Source: Euryarchaeota archaeon UBA250 (GTDB lineage: Archaea > Thermoplasmatota > Poseidoniia > Poseidoniales > Thalassarchaeaceae). Taken from it: a stretch of 14,365 nt of DNA. Where the stretch lies: positions 24,511 to 38,875 of the forward strand of contig DATW01000027.1 in the NCBI GenBank assembly GCA_002504845.1, in the 5' to 3' direction. This document shows positions 6,921 through 13,499 of this stretch, in pieces (the first letter of the stretch is position 1; each line of letters opens with the position of its first letter). Made by a program: the position numbers and the translations under genes. A model generated the notes under the pieces. The model had not been told where the DNA came from, did not search any database, and saw nothing but the letters and a program-made list of their open reading frames with translations.

Positions 6921-8387
6921 CTAGGCCGGAGAGTGGTTTCTCGACTCCCTCAAAGTTAGCAATATGACGGATATGACCATGCAGAGGACCACTGTCACCG
7001 TCATCAGAAGCGATGCTGCCTCGCTAAATCCAGCTCCTTCCGCGGCCGCGTATGATCCCACGGACAGCCCATTCCACAAAGCGTGGCCGAATACTGCAAG
7101 GCAAAAGGCAAGTGGGATGGAGCGTGAAATTGAGGCAGTGCCAGATTCATCAGACGTGATCTGCGAATCGTCTGTAAGATGTTTTGGATCACGTGCGGAC
7201 CAGATGCCGTCGGAAAGAGCCGCTTCCAAGAATGCTGATGTCTCTGTGAATCCGTCTCTTAGCCCGTCGCCATCTACATCGACGCCCATTTTCTCGACTG
7301 CATCTATGACTCCAATTTGCGTCCTTGCAATTGCCAACGAGATTTTCATGTTGAGGCCTCTTGAACCGACGTAGCCTCCGATCGCAGAGCCGACTAATGC
7401 GGTCCATAGAGCATGGGCAGGTATCGACCCTACACCTCTGATCAGGGTTGTGGCTGCCAAATTAGCGGGACCGCCGAGAAGAGAGCCAGCTACATACTGA
7501 ACATTCTCAATCAGAGCGAATCCCAACCCTACACTGAAACCCACCATAAAACCGGATCTTGGCCCACGTAGTATCGGTATGAACAGGATGATCGCCAGTG
7601 CCTTACAAGTTTCTTCGATGATGGGGGCGCCGACTGCTATGAGTGCCATGTCAGTCTGGATAGCGTTCCACGACGAGGGGATCATTCCCGGAGTTAGTAG
7701 GGAGTTTGCCAAAAATGCTGGAAAGGCACTGAGCATTCCTGCGACCAACCAGCCTTCGGCCTGCACCCGTCTTATCGGTAGGCGTAATCTTCGACTTGCA
7801 ACAGACCACCATGCAAGAACGGGGATAGAAAAACCAAGTAGCCAAAGAGGTACGGCGAGCAAGATGAAAATGACTATGGCACCGTCTGATATTCCTGATG
7901 AGGTCGTTGCTACTGAAAGTAAGATGCTTACAAATACGCATCCAAGAAATAGAGCCCATGGGCTCCATGATGAGGGGAACTCAAGCGGGGTGCCGTCAAG
8001 TAAGAGGTGGCGTTCCATCCTTGTGGGGTTCATCGTAGTGATTGAAGTCGAATCAGCCCGATTGTGGAGGGTCGAGCCATTGGAGTCCGGTATGGCATTC
8101 CAAATCTGTATCACAGAGGGCCTGGTCAGTCTGAGGACGAAAAGTACGAGAGGGATCGCAAACAAACCACCGCCTATGATTAGCAGAGGGTTCCATTCCA
8201 GAACACCTATCGTTAGCATCAATGCTGCATAAAGCAACAAAAAGGCTGGCAAAACTGTCGCCATCATACGACCATATGTCCTCCATGGTGCTGTCTGAAA
8301 GGGGATTATGAGATCACGCTTAGGAGGGGTTAGTTGGGCCGAAGGTGCCGGCTTGTGCACCCTTCCATCTGGACCTGTCCACCTCAT
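6921..8387 (-). CDS. PrsW-family intramembrane metalloprotease with an EF-hand-like insertion
   Basis: The 488-residue membrane protein carries the hallmark PrsW (PF13367) motifs in order: IIEETCKA with Glu258-Glu259, FALIENVQY with Glu294-Asn295, IPAHALWTA with His325, and FGHALWNG with His435. These Glu and His residues form the putative zinc site, as in CPBP/PrsW proteases, which cleave membrane proteins within the bilayer (PrsW releases an anti-sigma factor in Bacillus). The N-terminal half (about 40-200) adds four or more helices and a polar segment at 97-135. Between the two histidine helices lies an unusual hydrophilic insertion of about 80 residues (345-425) containing DVDGDGLRDGF at 370-380, a calcium-loop-like sequence. 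It is longer than typical PrsW proteins (about 220-350). The start at 8387 is the first ATG; the first 30 residues are polar. It follows the zinc-ribbon gene by 114 bases. Confidence 0.92.
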   Translation of the reverse strand: MRWTGPDGRVHKPAPSAQLTPPKRDLIIPFQTAPWRTYGRMMATVLPAFLLLYAALMLTIGVLEWNPLLIIGGGLFAIPLVLFVLRLTRPSVIQIWNAIPDSNGSTLHNRADSTSITTMNPTRMERHLLLDGTPLEFPSSWSPWALFLGCVFVSILLSVATTSSGISDGAIVIFILLAVPLWLLGFSIPVLAWWSVASRRLRLPIRRVQAEGWLVAGMLSAFPAFLANSLLTPGMIPSSWNAIQTDMALIAVGAPIIEETCKALAIILFIPILRGPRSGFMVGFSVGLGFALIENVQYVAGSLLGGPANLAATTLIRGVGSIPAHALWTALVGSAIGGYVGSRGLNMKISLAIARTQIGVIDAVEKMGVDVDGDGLRDGFTETSAFLEAALSDGIWSARDPKHLTDDSQITSDESGTASISRSIPLAFCLAVFGHALWNGLSVGSYAAAEGAGFSEAASLLMTVTVVLCMVISVILLTLRESRNHSPA

Positions 8388-8501
8388 ATTATCACCCGGC
8401 CGCTCAGAGCGCCCATCACTCAGTACCCTTGCGGCCCGGCTTGGTTCATCATCACAGCGACGACCCTTACACAGAGGGCTTTTGACTTGGTATTGACGGA
8501 T

Positions 8502-8687
8502 TCACGAGATGGTTCCGCAGATTCCACAATAGATTTCATTCCTAGATTCATCCTTCTGCATCGACCATTCGCCACACGAAGGGCAAGGGGGCAACCCTCG
8601 CTCAGAGGGCTTCACTGCAGGGCCCCTCCTAATTTTTCTCCTTTTAGGGATGAACCACCCCTTCTTCGGCTTCTTGACCTTAGGCAT
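8502..8687 (-). CDS. Small basic zinc-ribbon protein (61 aa)
   Basis: The 61-residue protein has a strongly basic N-terminus (PKVKKPKKGWFIPKRRKIRRG) and a C-terminal zinc ribbon made of CPSC at 35-38 and CGIC at 54-57, spaced 15 residues apart and separated by a charged beta-hairpin. This two-CxxC layout with a basic tail is typical of small nucleic-acid-binding proteins such as ribosomal zinc ribbons (L37Ae, S27Ae, L40e) or transcription accessory ribbons, but the sequence matches none I can name. The reading frame is too regular, with all four cysteines in place and a lysine/arginine tail, to be chance. It heads the minus-strand run leading to PrsW and is divergent from the D-amino acid oxidase gene 76 bases away, so both promoters share that gap. 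Confidence 0.8.
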   Translation of the reverse strand: MPKVKKPKKGWFIPKRRKIRRGPAVKPSERGLPPCPSCGEWSMQKDESRNEIYCGICGTIS

Positions 8688-8763
8688 GTAACGCTCGTCC
8701 TGCCGAAGGTTGGGCGATAGAAAGAGCCTTGCCTAATCGGCGGCAGGGAACGATGGGCAGATC

Positions 8764-9693
8764 ATGTCTTGCACAGTACTGGGCGGAGGGGTATCAGGCC
8801 TCAGCACTGGAATCAGACTTCTTGAAATGGGCCTTGAAGTTCGCCTTGTGGCCGAAAGACTGAGTCCAGAAACTGTATCAGATACGGCTGCAGCATGGTG
8901 GTATCCGTTTCTGGTTGAGCCGCTGATTAAGACGAATAGATGGTCTTCTGAGAGCTTTGTGGAATTTGTTCGATTGAAGGAAGAAGAGAGACTTGAATTC
9001 ATTACGATGAGAGTGGGGCGGGAGTATCTGAAGCAGCCCTGTGAGACTCCCGGTTGGAGCGAATCCATCAATCATTTCAGGATTCTAGAGAAGGATGAGA
9101 TCATAGACGGATATTCATTCGGGTGGGAAATCGAAGCCCCGGTAATCGAGATGGTGCACTACATGCCTTGGCTGAGATCGAGATTCGAATTACTCGGCGG
9201 GTCCATTGAAACTCGTAAGATATCGGATTTCGATGAGTTGGAATCTGGGCTAATCGTCAATTGTAGTGGCTTGGGCGCAAGAGAGATTTGCCGTGACGAG
9301 GAAGTGGTTCCAGTAAGAGGGCAAGTGGTGTATATCAGACAAGATCCCGGTTTTGGGAGATATGACCAACGACCTGAATCATTGATCTACACGATTCCAA
9401 GGAGAGATGTAACGGTCTTGGGCGGAACCGCCCAGAAAGGCGATTGGACGATGGAGATACGTGAGGAAGACGAGGAAGATATACTCCAAAAATGCGAGTT
9501 GCTTTGGCCCGAGTTGGACAGAAACAAGATTGTTGGCAGGGCAGTCGGGCTAAGGCCCTCTAGGACAGAGGTTCGTTTGGAAAAAGAGCATGTTCAAGGA
9601 AGGGATATTATTCACAATTACGGCCACGGAGGCGCAGGCGTCACCCTCTCATGGGGGTGTGCTGACGAAGTCGCCAGGTTGGTTGGCCTTTAG
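8764..9693 (+). CDS. D-amino acid oxidase (FAD-dependent, DAO family)
   Basis: The 309-residue protein begins with a dinucleotide-binding motif (VLGGGVSGLSTG, residues 5-16), followed by AAWWYPFLVEP at 43-53, which corresponds to the conserved DAAO segment near FAD. Further FAD-domain motifs are VNCSGLGA at 165-172 and VPVRGQVV at 182-189. ESLIYTIPRRD at 205-215 places Tyr209 near the usual active-site tyrosine region, and GLRPSR with Arg264 supplies the expected carboxylate-binding arginine. The C-terminus holds the DAAO signature IIHNYGHGGAGVTLSWG (282-298). The enzyme oxidises D-amino acids to 2-oxo acids, ammonium and hydrogen peroxide; whether it prefers neutral D-amino acids or D-aspartate is not evident. 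There is no peroxisomal-type tail, as expected for a prokaryote, and it is slightly shorter than eukaryotic DAAO (about 340-350). It converges on glutamine synthetase with 58 bases between them. No catalase gene is visible nearby. Confidence 0.93.
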   Translation: MSCTVLGGGVSGLSTGIRLLEMGLEVRLVAERLSPETVSDTAAAWWYPFLVEPLIKTNRWSSESFVEFVRLKEEERLEFITMRVGREYLKQPCETPGWSESINHFRILEKDEIIDGYSFGWEIEAPVIEMVHYMPWLRSRFELLGGSIETRKISDFDELESGLIVNCSGLGAREICRDEEVVPVRGQVVYIRQDPGFGRYDQRPESLIYTIPRRDVTVLGGTAQKGDWTMEIREEDEEDILQKCELLWPELDRNKIVGRAVGLRPSRTEVRLEKEHVQGRDIIHNYGHGGAGVTLSWGCADEVARLVGL

Positions 9694-9751
9694 AGCCGCC
9701 GAAGCTACTCAAAAATTCAAATCCACCAGGGAGCGTATAGCACATTCACCT

Positions 9752-10768
9752 TCAATAAGACGACTTGGTGGTGCTAATCACCACTGCCCCAATCTTGTAA
9801 GGATCGCCGTTTGAAGCTGGTCTTCGGTCCTCTAGCCGCCCTTTCCAACCGTCCTCGATTGTACCAATCGGAATTCTGATGGATGCCCCGCGGTCAGAGA
9901 CACCGTACGAAAACTGATCTATCGACTGTGTTTCATGCAGGCCGGTCAACCTCTGTTCATTGTGAGCCCCATAGACTGACATGTGCGCATCGATATTTCT
10001 TCCAAAGGCCTCACAAATTTCAGTGAATAGGGCTTCTCCGCCTTCATCCCTCATCCTGCCATCACTGAAATTAACATGCATTCCGGAGCCATTCCAGTCG
10101 CCTTTGATAGGCTTGGGGTGGTACTCAATATAGTAGCCATATTTCTCTGTCAGCCTGTCAAGTAGATATCTGGCGACCCATAGTTCATCTCCCGCCTGTT
10201 TGGCTCCCTTGGCGAAAATCTGGAATTCCCATTGCCCGCATGCGACTTCTTGATTGATTCCTTCGAAGTTGATTCCTGCTTCCAGGCACATATCGGCGTG
10301 CTCTTCGACGAGTTCTCTTCCATGTGTATTCTTGCCCCCCACTGAGCAGTAGTAAAGCCCCTGGGGGCCTGGATAACCACCCACGGGGAAGCCCAGCGGG
10401 AGTTGTGTCTCGACGTCCATGATGAAGTACTCTTGCTCATATCCGAACCAAAAATCGTCATCGTCTTCTTCGATTGTTGCCCTTCCATTACTCTGGTGGG
10501 GAGTCCCATCTGCATTCATAACTTCACACATTACGAGAAAGCCGTTTATTCTCTGGGGGTCTGGAAAGATGGCAACGGGCTTTAGCAAACAATCCGAGTC
10601 CCCCCCCTCGGCTTGTTTGGTAGAGGATCCGTCGAAGGACCACATGGGGCAATCCTCCACCTTGCCAGAGAAATTCTCTCTCACCAATGTCTTGCTCCTC
10701 ATATTCTGTGTCGGTTCGTATCCATCTAGCCAAATGTATTCTAGTTTAGACTTTGTCGCCATGAGCAT
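9752..10768 (-). CDS. glnA: Glutamine synthetase, type II (eukaryote-type GSII)
   Basis: At 338 residues this is the short GSII form, not the roughly 450-residue GSI usual in archaea. Type II motifs occur in order: FDGSST (45-50), YEQEYF (110-115) with metal-binding Glu, YYCSVG (139-144), INQEVACGQWEFQI (171-184), GDWNGSGMHVNFS (223-235), NEQRLTGLHET (270-280), FSYGVSDRGASIRIP (286-300) and RLEDRRPASNGDPY (311-324). It makes glutamine from glutamate, ammonium and ATP in the cytoplasm; GSII enzymes are typically decameric. In INQEVACGQWEF an Ala-Cys replaces the Met-Pro seen in plant and animal enzymes (EVMPGQWEF). MLMATKSK offers a second ATG at 10762, probably the true start. An AT-rich region lies directly upstream. 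There is no GlnB or Amt gene in the window. Confidence 0.95.
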   Translation of the reverse strand: MLMATKSKLEYIWLDGYEPTQNMRSKTLVRENFSGKVEDCPMWSFDGSSTKQAEGGDSDCLLKPVAIFPDPQRINGFLVMCEVMNADGTPHQSNGRATIEEDDDDFWFGYEQEYFIMDVETQLPLGFPVGGYPGPQGLYYCSVGGKNTHGRELVEEHADMCLEAGINFEGINQEVACGQWEFQIFAKGAKQAGDELWVARYLLDRLTEKYGYYIEYHPKPIKGDWNGSGMHVNFSDGRMRDEGGEALFTEICEAFGRNIDAHMSVYGAHNEQRLTGLHETQSIDQFSYGVSDRGASIRIPIGTIEDGWKGRLEDRRPASNGDPYKIGAVVISTTKSSY

Positions 10769-10789
10769 AGCGGGAATAAATTTGGCTTA

Positions 10790-10920
10790 TTATGGTTTAT
10801 TTTAACATCTTTTTTTAAAAATTATATCATATTGTTTAATTTTTAATTTATTTATTGTTATAATGTATATATTAAATTGATTTTTCCATTTAACATTCTT
10901 CATTATCACACAAATATGGC
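10790..10920. other. AT-rich intergenic island upstream of glutamine synthetase
   Basis: About 130 bases are strikingly poor in G and C (roughly one in seven by eye), against about half in the rest of the window. They contain a T7 run, several TTTAA and ATTTATTTATT tracts and a TATATATT stretch. No open reading frame, long inverted repeat or tandem repeat was found. TATA-like elements for glutamine synthetase (TTAAAATAA on the minus strand, about 40 bases before its start) lie at its left end. It may be a promoter-enhancer region, a DNA-bending or melting element, or the decayed remains of something longer. Confidence 0.6.
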
Positions 10921-10971
10921 GCCTGCACGGCTCCTATTCAGGTTGAATTTAGCTATCAATATCGACCATAT

Positions 10972-11199
10972 TCAGACGATTCGATCTACAAGAGAGGACA
11001 AATGATTGTGCATTTGGACGATCTCGGCCTTGATGTCTCGGCCTTGCTTCTGCGGAATCTCGATTGTGCGGCCCTCACTCCGATCAACTAAGCTGGAAGC
11101 GGCTCTAAGTGCAAGACTTCCCTGCGAAGTCCACAACCTCATGAACATGAGTAGTTGCATGTCATTTCGAATTGTCAGCGGTTCCTCGGGGCGGGGCAT
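10972..11199 (-). CDS. Small hypothetical helical protein (75 aa)
   Basis: The 75-residue frame starts at an ATG 47 bases after the stop of the DUF3592 gene and reads in the same direction. It is predicted mostly helical, with no membrane segment: MQLLMFMRLWTSQGSLALRAASSLVDR in the first half and DIKAEIVQMHNHLSSLVDRIV at the end, both amphipathic. Codon use (ATC, GAG, AAG, GCC alongside GCT) resembles the neighbouring genes, and no competing frame looks better. No family was recognised. The small size and lack of a clear ribosome binding site keep confidence moderate; it could be the distal gene of a DUF3592 operon or a chance frame. Confidence 0.5.
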   Translation of the reverse strand: MPRPEEPLTIRNDMQLLMFMRLWTSQGSLALRAASSLVDRSEGRTIEIPQKQGRDIKAEIVQMHNHLSSLVDRIV

Positions 11200-11246
11200 G
11201 CTATGCGCTTGAGCTTGCTATTCATTACCCTCACCACAGGAATCGG

Positions 11247-12083
11247 CTATTTGCGTGATCTGCGTGTGGCATTTTTCTCACTTCTAGTTTTACCGAAGCC
11301 TTCGGGGGCCCCCCATTTTTCGATATAGAAATCGATCGGCACAGCGCCATTGCCTCTATCTACAGCATAGTTCTCGCCAGCGATCGATTCCACGACGGGT
11401 GCTGGTCCGTCATATCTCATGTACCAATCCTCGGCGACACTTGGACCGCTCTCCGTTCCGTCTGGCCCGACCCAGTTACCTTCACCAAGAGGGGGGGATG
11501 TGGCGGTCGAGCTCTCGCCGTCGCCGTCGGCATCGCCGAAGCGTCTAGCGAATCTCACCATGAGGATAATCTCAATCGGCTGTATTGCGAGTGCTAAAGG
11601 CACAATGACCGCGAGGGGGAAAGACATGCTCTTGAGTTCTATTCCCTGGATTAGCACGGACTCGCCATGGTCATCAGGATCCACATGGACCGTAATCTCA
11701 TCACCTTCTTGGAAATCCTCAATCATACTCTCTGCCAATGGCCTTATTGCCACAAATGAAGAATCCCACGTGAATGCAATTCTCGATCCCTCGTACGAAT
11801 TGCCCTCGACCTCATATCGGTACTCGGCAAATGGCTGGTATGTAGTCGAACATCCTTCTTCACCGCCACAAGATACCTCTGATTCTATTCCGCTCGAGAG
11901 GATCACCCCCTGAGCCTCTGTCCAATCTTCCGTTTCCATTTGAGATGATATCTCCTCCCAGAACAAAACATAGGATAGAGCGCAGCCTACGACCAATAAT
12001 GCCGCTGTAATTGCTATCAGTGGCAGACTTGACTTAGTCTCAGGGCCATCCTCACCAGTTCCTCTTCGAGCAGTACTTGCCAT
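11247..12083 (-). CDS. DUF3592-domain membrane protein
   Basis: The 278-residue protein has one helix at about 21-42, an extracytoplasmic domain at 43-150 and a second helix at 153-177, followed by a hydrophilic tail. The middle domain has the DUF3592 (PF12158) pattern: WTEAQGVILSS at 54-64, YQPFAEYRYEVEGNSYEGSRI at 82-102 (here interrupted upstream by the Cys pair SCGGEEGC at 71-78), and FQEGDEITVHVDPDD at 124-138. The family's function is unknown; members are often near envelope genes. The tail has an acidic DADGDGES (184-191), a low-complexity Ser/Thr/Pro/Gly linker and a basic C-terminus (KTRSEKNATRRSRK). Transcription is divergent from the FEA1-like lipoprotein across 130 bases; a minus-strand TTAATTTAATA at about 12106-12116, some 23-33 bases before the ATG, is a good TATA candidate for a near-leaderless message. 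Confidence 0.85.
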   Translation of the reverse strand: MASTARRGTGEDGPETKSSLPLIAITAALLVVGCALSYVLFWEEISSQMETEDWTEAQGVILSSGIESEVSCGGEEGCSTTYQPFAEYRYEVEGNSYEGSRIAFTWDSSFVAIRPLAESMIEDFQEGDEITVHVDPDDHGESVLIQGIELKSMSFPLAVIVPLALAIQPIEIILMVRFARRFGDADGDGESSTATSPPLGEGNWVGPDGTESGPSVAEDWYMRYDGPAPVVESIAGENYAVDRGNGAVPIDFYIEKWGAPEGFGKTRSEKNATRRSRK

Positions 12084-12152
12084 AGTATTGCCCCGGACAA
12101 GAGGCTATTAAATTAAGACCAGGAGTAGCGAGTTGCTATATTAAAATTGGTT

Positions 12153-12168
12153 TTTAGGTTAGCCTAAA
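12153..12168 (+). promoter_or_regulatory. Operator 1: DtxR/IdeR-type palindrome
   Basis: The 16-mer TTTAGGTTAGCCTAAA has 6-bp inverted arms (TTTAGG/CCTAAA) around TTAG and closely resembles the iron-box consensus of DtxR/IdeR-family repressors (TTAGGTTAGSCTAACCTAA). It lies directly upstream of the TATA-like element of the lipoprotein gene, where a repressor could block TBP/TFB. It is about 70 bases from the start of the divergent DUF3592 gene, so it might also affect that promoter. Confidence 0.8.
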
Positions 12169-12181
12169 TATTGATATATCG
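12169..12181 (+). promoter_or_regulatory. Putative TATA element of the lipoprotein gene
   Basis: TATTGATATATCG sits between the two operators, with its TATA core at about 12173-12179. Archaeal transcription normally begins about 25 bases downstream of the core, which puts the start at roughly 12200-12210, inside operator 2 and at most a few bases before the ATG at 12214. The message would therefore be nearly leaderless, which fits the absence of a Shine-Dalgarno sequence. Confidence 0.55.
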
Positions 12182-12197
12182 GCTTTCATGCGGCAGG

Positions 12198-12213
12198 TTT
12201 AGGTTGACCTAAA
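12198..12213 (+). promoter_or_regulatory. Operator 2: DtxR/IdeR-type palindrome abutting the start codon
   Basis: TTTAGGTTGACCTAAA has perfect 7-bp arms (TTTAGGT/ACCTAAA) around a central TG and ends on the base before the ATG. It shares the TTTAGGTT half-site with operator 1; the two centres are 45 bases apart and bracket the TATA-like element. Occupancy here would cover the predicted transcription start. The protein that binds is not in the window. Confidence 0.82.
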
Positions 12214-13497
12214 ATGAATGGCAAACTGAAGAGTTTAATGATGACCACACTAATGATCGCATCCGCTATGGCAGGTTGCCTTAGCGATGATTCATCCAGC
12301 AGCGTAGATCTTGACGATGCAGACGGCGGGTACGAATACGCATCCAACGTCGACAACCACCGCATGCTGATGGGAGATGTCTGTGACATCAAGGACCTAT
12401 CCGGCGCATACGACTGGGATGGCGTGAAGGATATCTACGAGAGTGGCGAATATGCTGAGAAGTCTGATGGCTCATACAGAACCCTCATGGGCTTCGCAGA
12501 TGCCGCGGGCAAGAACCACGCCTACGACACATACTACGGCGCTGACGGCTCTTGGAACGATTTCGTTTCCGCAGCCATCGACGGAACTGGCCCCTTCGCA
12601 GGCGAGTCCGACACAGTAAGGGACCAGGTCGTAGAGAAGGGCATCCAGAACGGCATCATGACCGCATACGCCATCCACGAGCTCAACGCAGCGATCATCA
12701 AGGCTGAAGCAGGCAACTGGGGTCCAGACGATGCTCAGCACGCATGGGACGAAGGATGGGCCTTTTACCACGGCCCTGATGACTCCGGCGCAGACTTCGA
12801 CGGCTGTGGACCATATGCTACAGCAGACAAGAGAGCTGGCAACTTCGGGACCGCTAACGCTGACGGCACAGCAGCGGCTAACGTGGCTACCTTGGCTGCA
12901 ATGAACGCTGGACTAACTGCCATGCAGAACGAGGACATGCAAGGCCTTGTCGACGCTCGAGACGAGGTTCTCAAGAACATCGTCATCGTATACTCGCAGG
13001 CATCAGTCAGGTACGCTTCCAAGATGACAGACGACCTTGCAGCAGGTGACGCTGATGACTACGACAAGCATCAAGCAGAGGGTCATGCTTTCTTCCGTGT
13101 GATCGAAGCCTACGTGGCCGACCACACAGACGCATGCTACAACAACAAGACCCATGGCATGGCATACATCGGAGCAAGCGCTGCAGCGACATGCGACGCC
13201 TTCACATGGACGCAGTACCAAGGCCAAGGCGACTACATGTGCTACAACACAGTCGTACACATGGTATACGCTGAGGCAACAACAGAGGAAATCTGCAACG
13301 GATTCGCCTCCATGTTCCCCGGAAGCGGAATGCCAGGCTACTACGCAGACTACGGCGCATCTCAGATCGTCAATATCTTCGATCTGAGCGATGATGGAGA
13401 CGCAACAGCAGATTACGAGGCGCATGTCCGCATGTACCTACAGCCTGCATGGGACGCATTCGGCATCACAAGCGACGATATCGGAGCGTTAGTCTGA
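12214..13497 (+). CDS. FEA1/H43-like iron-assimilation lipoprotein, predicted iron-repressed
   Basis: The 427-residue acidic protein has a lipoprotein signal (KLK, hydrophobic core, lipobox AMAGC with Cys22) followed by a Ser/Asp-rich tether (23-40), so it is probably anchored outside the cell membrane. The mature part has two similar helical halves. The first has YDWDGVKDIYESGEYAEKSD (66-85), then GSYRTLMGFADAAG (86-99) and EGWAFYHG (180-187); the second has ARDEVLKNIVIVYSQAS (248-264) and EGHAFFRVIEAYV (289-301). These resemble the low-iron-inducible periplasmic family Fea1/H43 (PF07692) of algae. Asp, Glu, His and Tyr residues are abundant, and four of seven Cys cluster at 308-361. Two DtxR-type operators overlap its promoter, supporting induction under iron limitation. 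Codons are strongly C-ending (TAC, GAC, AAC, ATC), unlike the neighbours, suggesting high expression or transfer. Family assignment is from memory of motifs; an imelysin/EfeO-like helical protein is the main alternative. Confidence 0.72.
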   Translation: MNGKLKSLMMTTLMIASAMAGCLSDDSSSSVDLDDADGGYEYASNVDNHRMLMGDVCDIKDLSGAYDWDGVKDIYESGEYAEKSDGSYRTLMGFADAAGKNHAYDTYYGADGSWNDFVSAAIDGTGPFAGESDTVRDQVVEKGIQNGIMTAYAIHELNAAIIKAEAGNWGPDDAQHAWDEGWAFYHGPDDSGADFDGCGPYATADKRAGNFGTANADGTAAANVATLAAMNAGLTAMQNEDMQGLVDARDEVLKNIVIVYSQASVRYASKMTDDLAAGDADDYDKHQAEGHAFFRVIEAYVADHTDACYNNKTHGMAYIGASAAATCDAFTWTQYQGQGDYMCYNTVVHMVYAEATTEEICNGFASMFPGSGMPGYYADYGASQIVNIFDLSDDGDATADYEAHVRMYLQPAWDAFGITSDDIGALV

Positions 13498-13499
13498 TC

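Noticed and set aside
10801..10860. T-rich tracts as a transcription terminator
   Set aside because: The T7 run is on the plus strand, where no gene reads into it; the minus-strand tracts are part of the general AT-rich island, so termination cannot be singled out.
13003..13425. Minus-strand Cys/Val-rich frame opposite the FEA1-like gene
   Set aside because: The odd Cys/Val composition is the antisense reading of GCA, ACA and TAC codons; it has no start context or domain.
12214..13497. Imelysin (M75)/EfeO identity for the lipoprotein
   Set aside because: A helical acidic protein with an AIHELNAA helix recalls imelysin, but the GxHxxE motif is absent and the IYESG...KSDGSYRTL and EGxAF motifs fit FEA1/H43 better. 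Kept only as an alternative.
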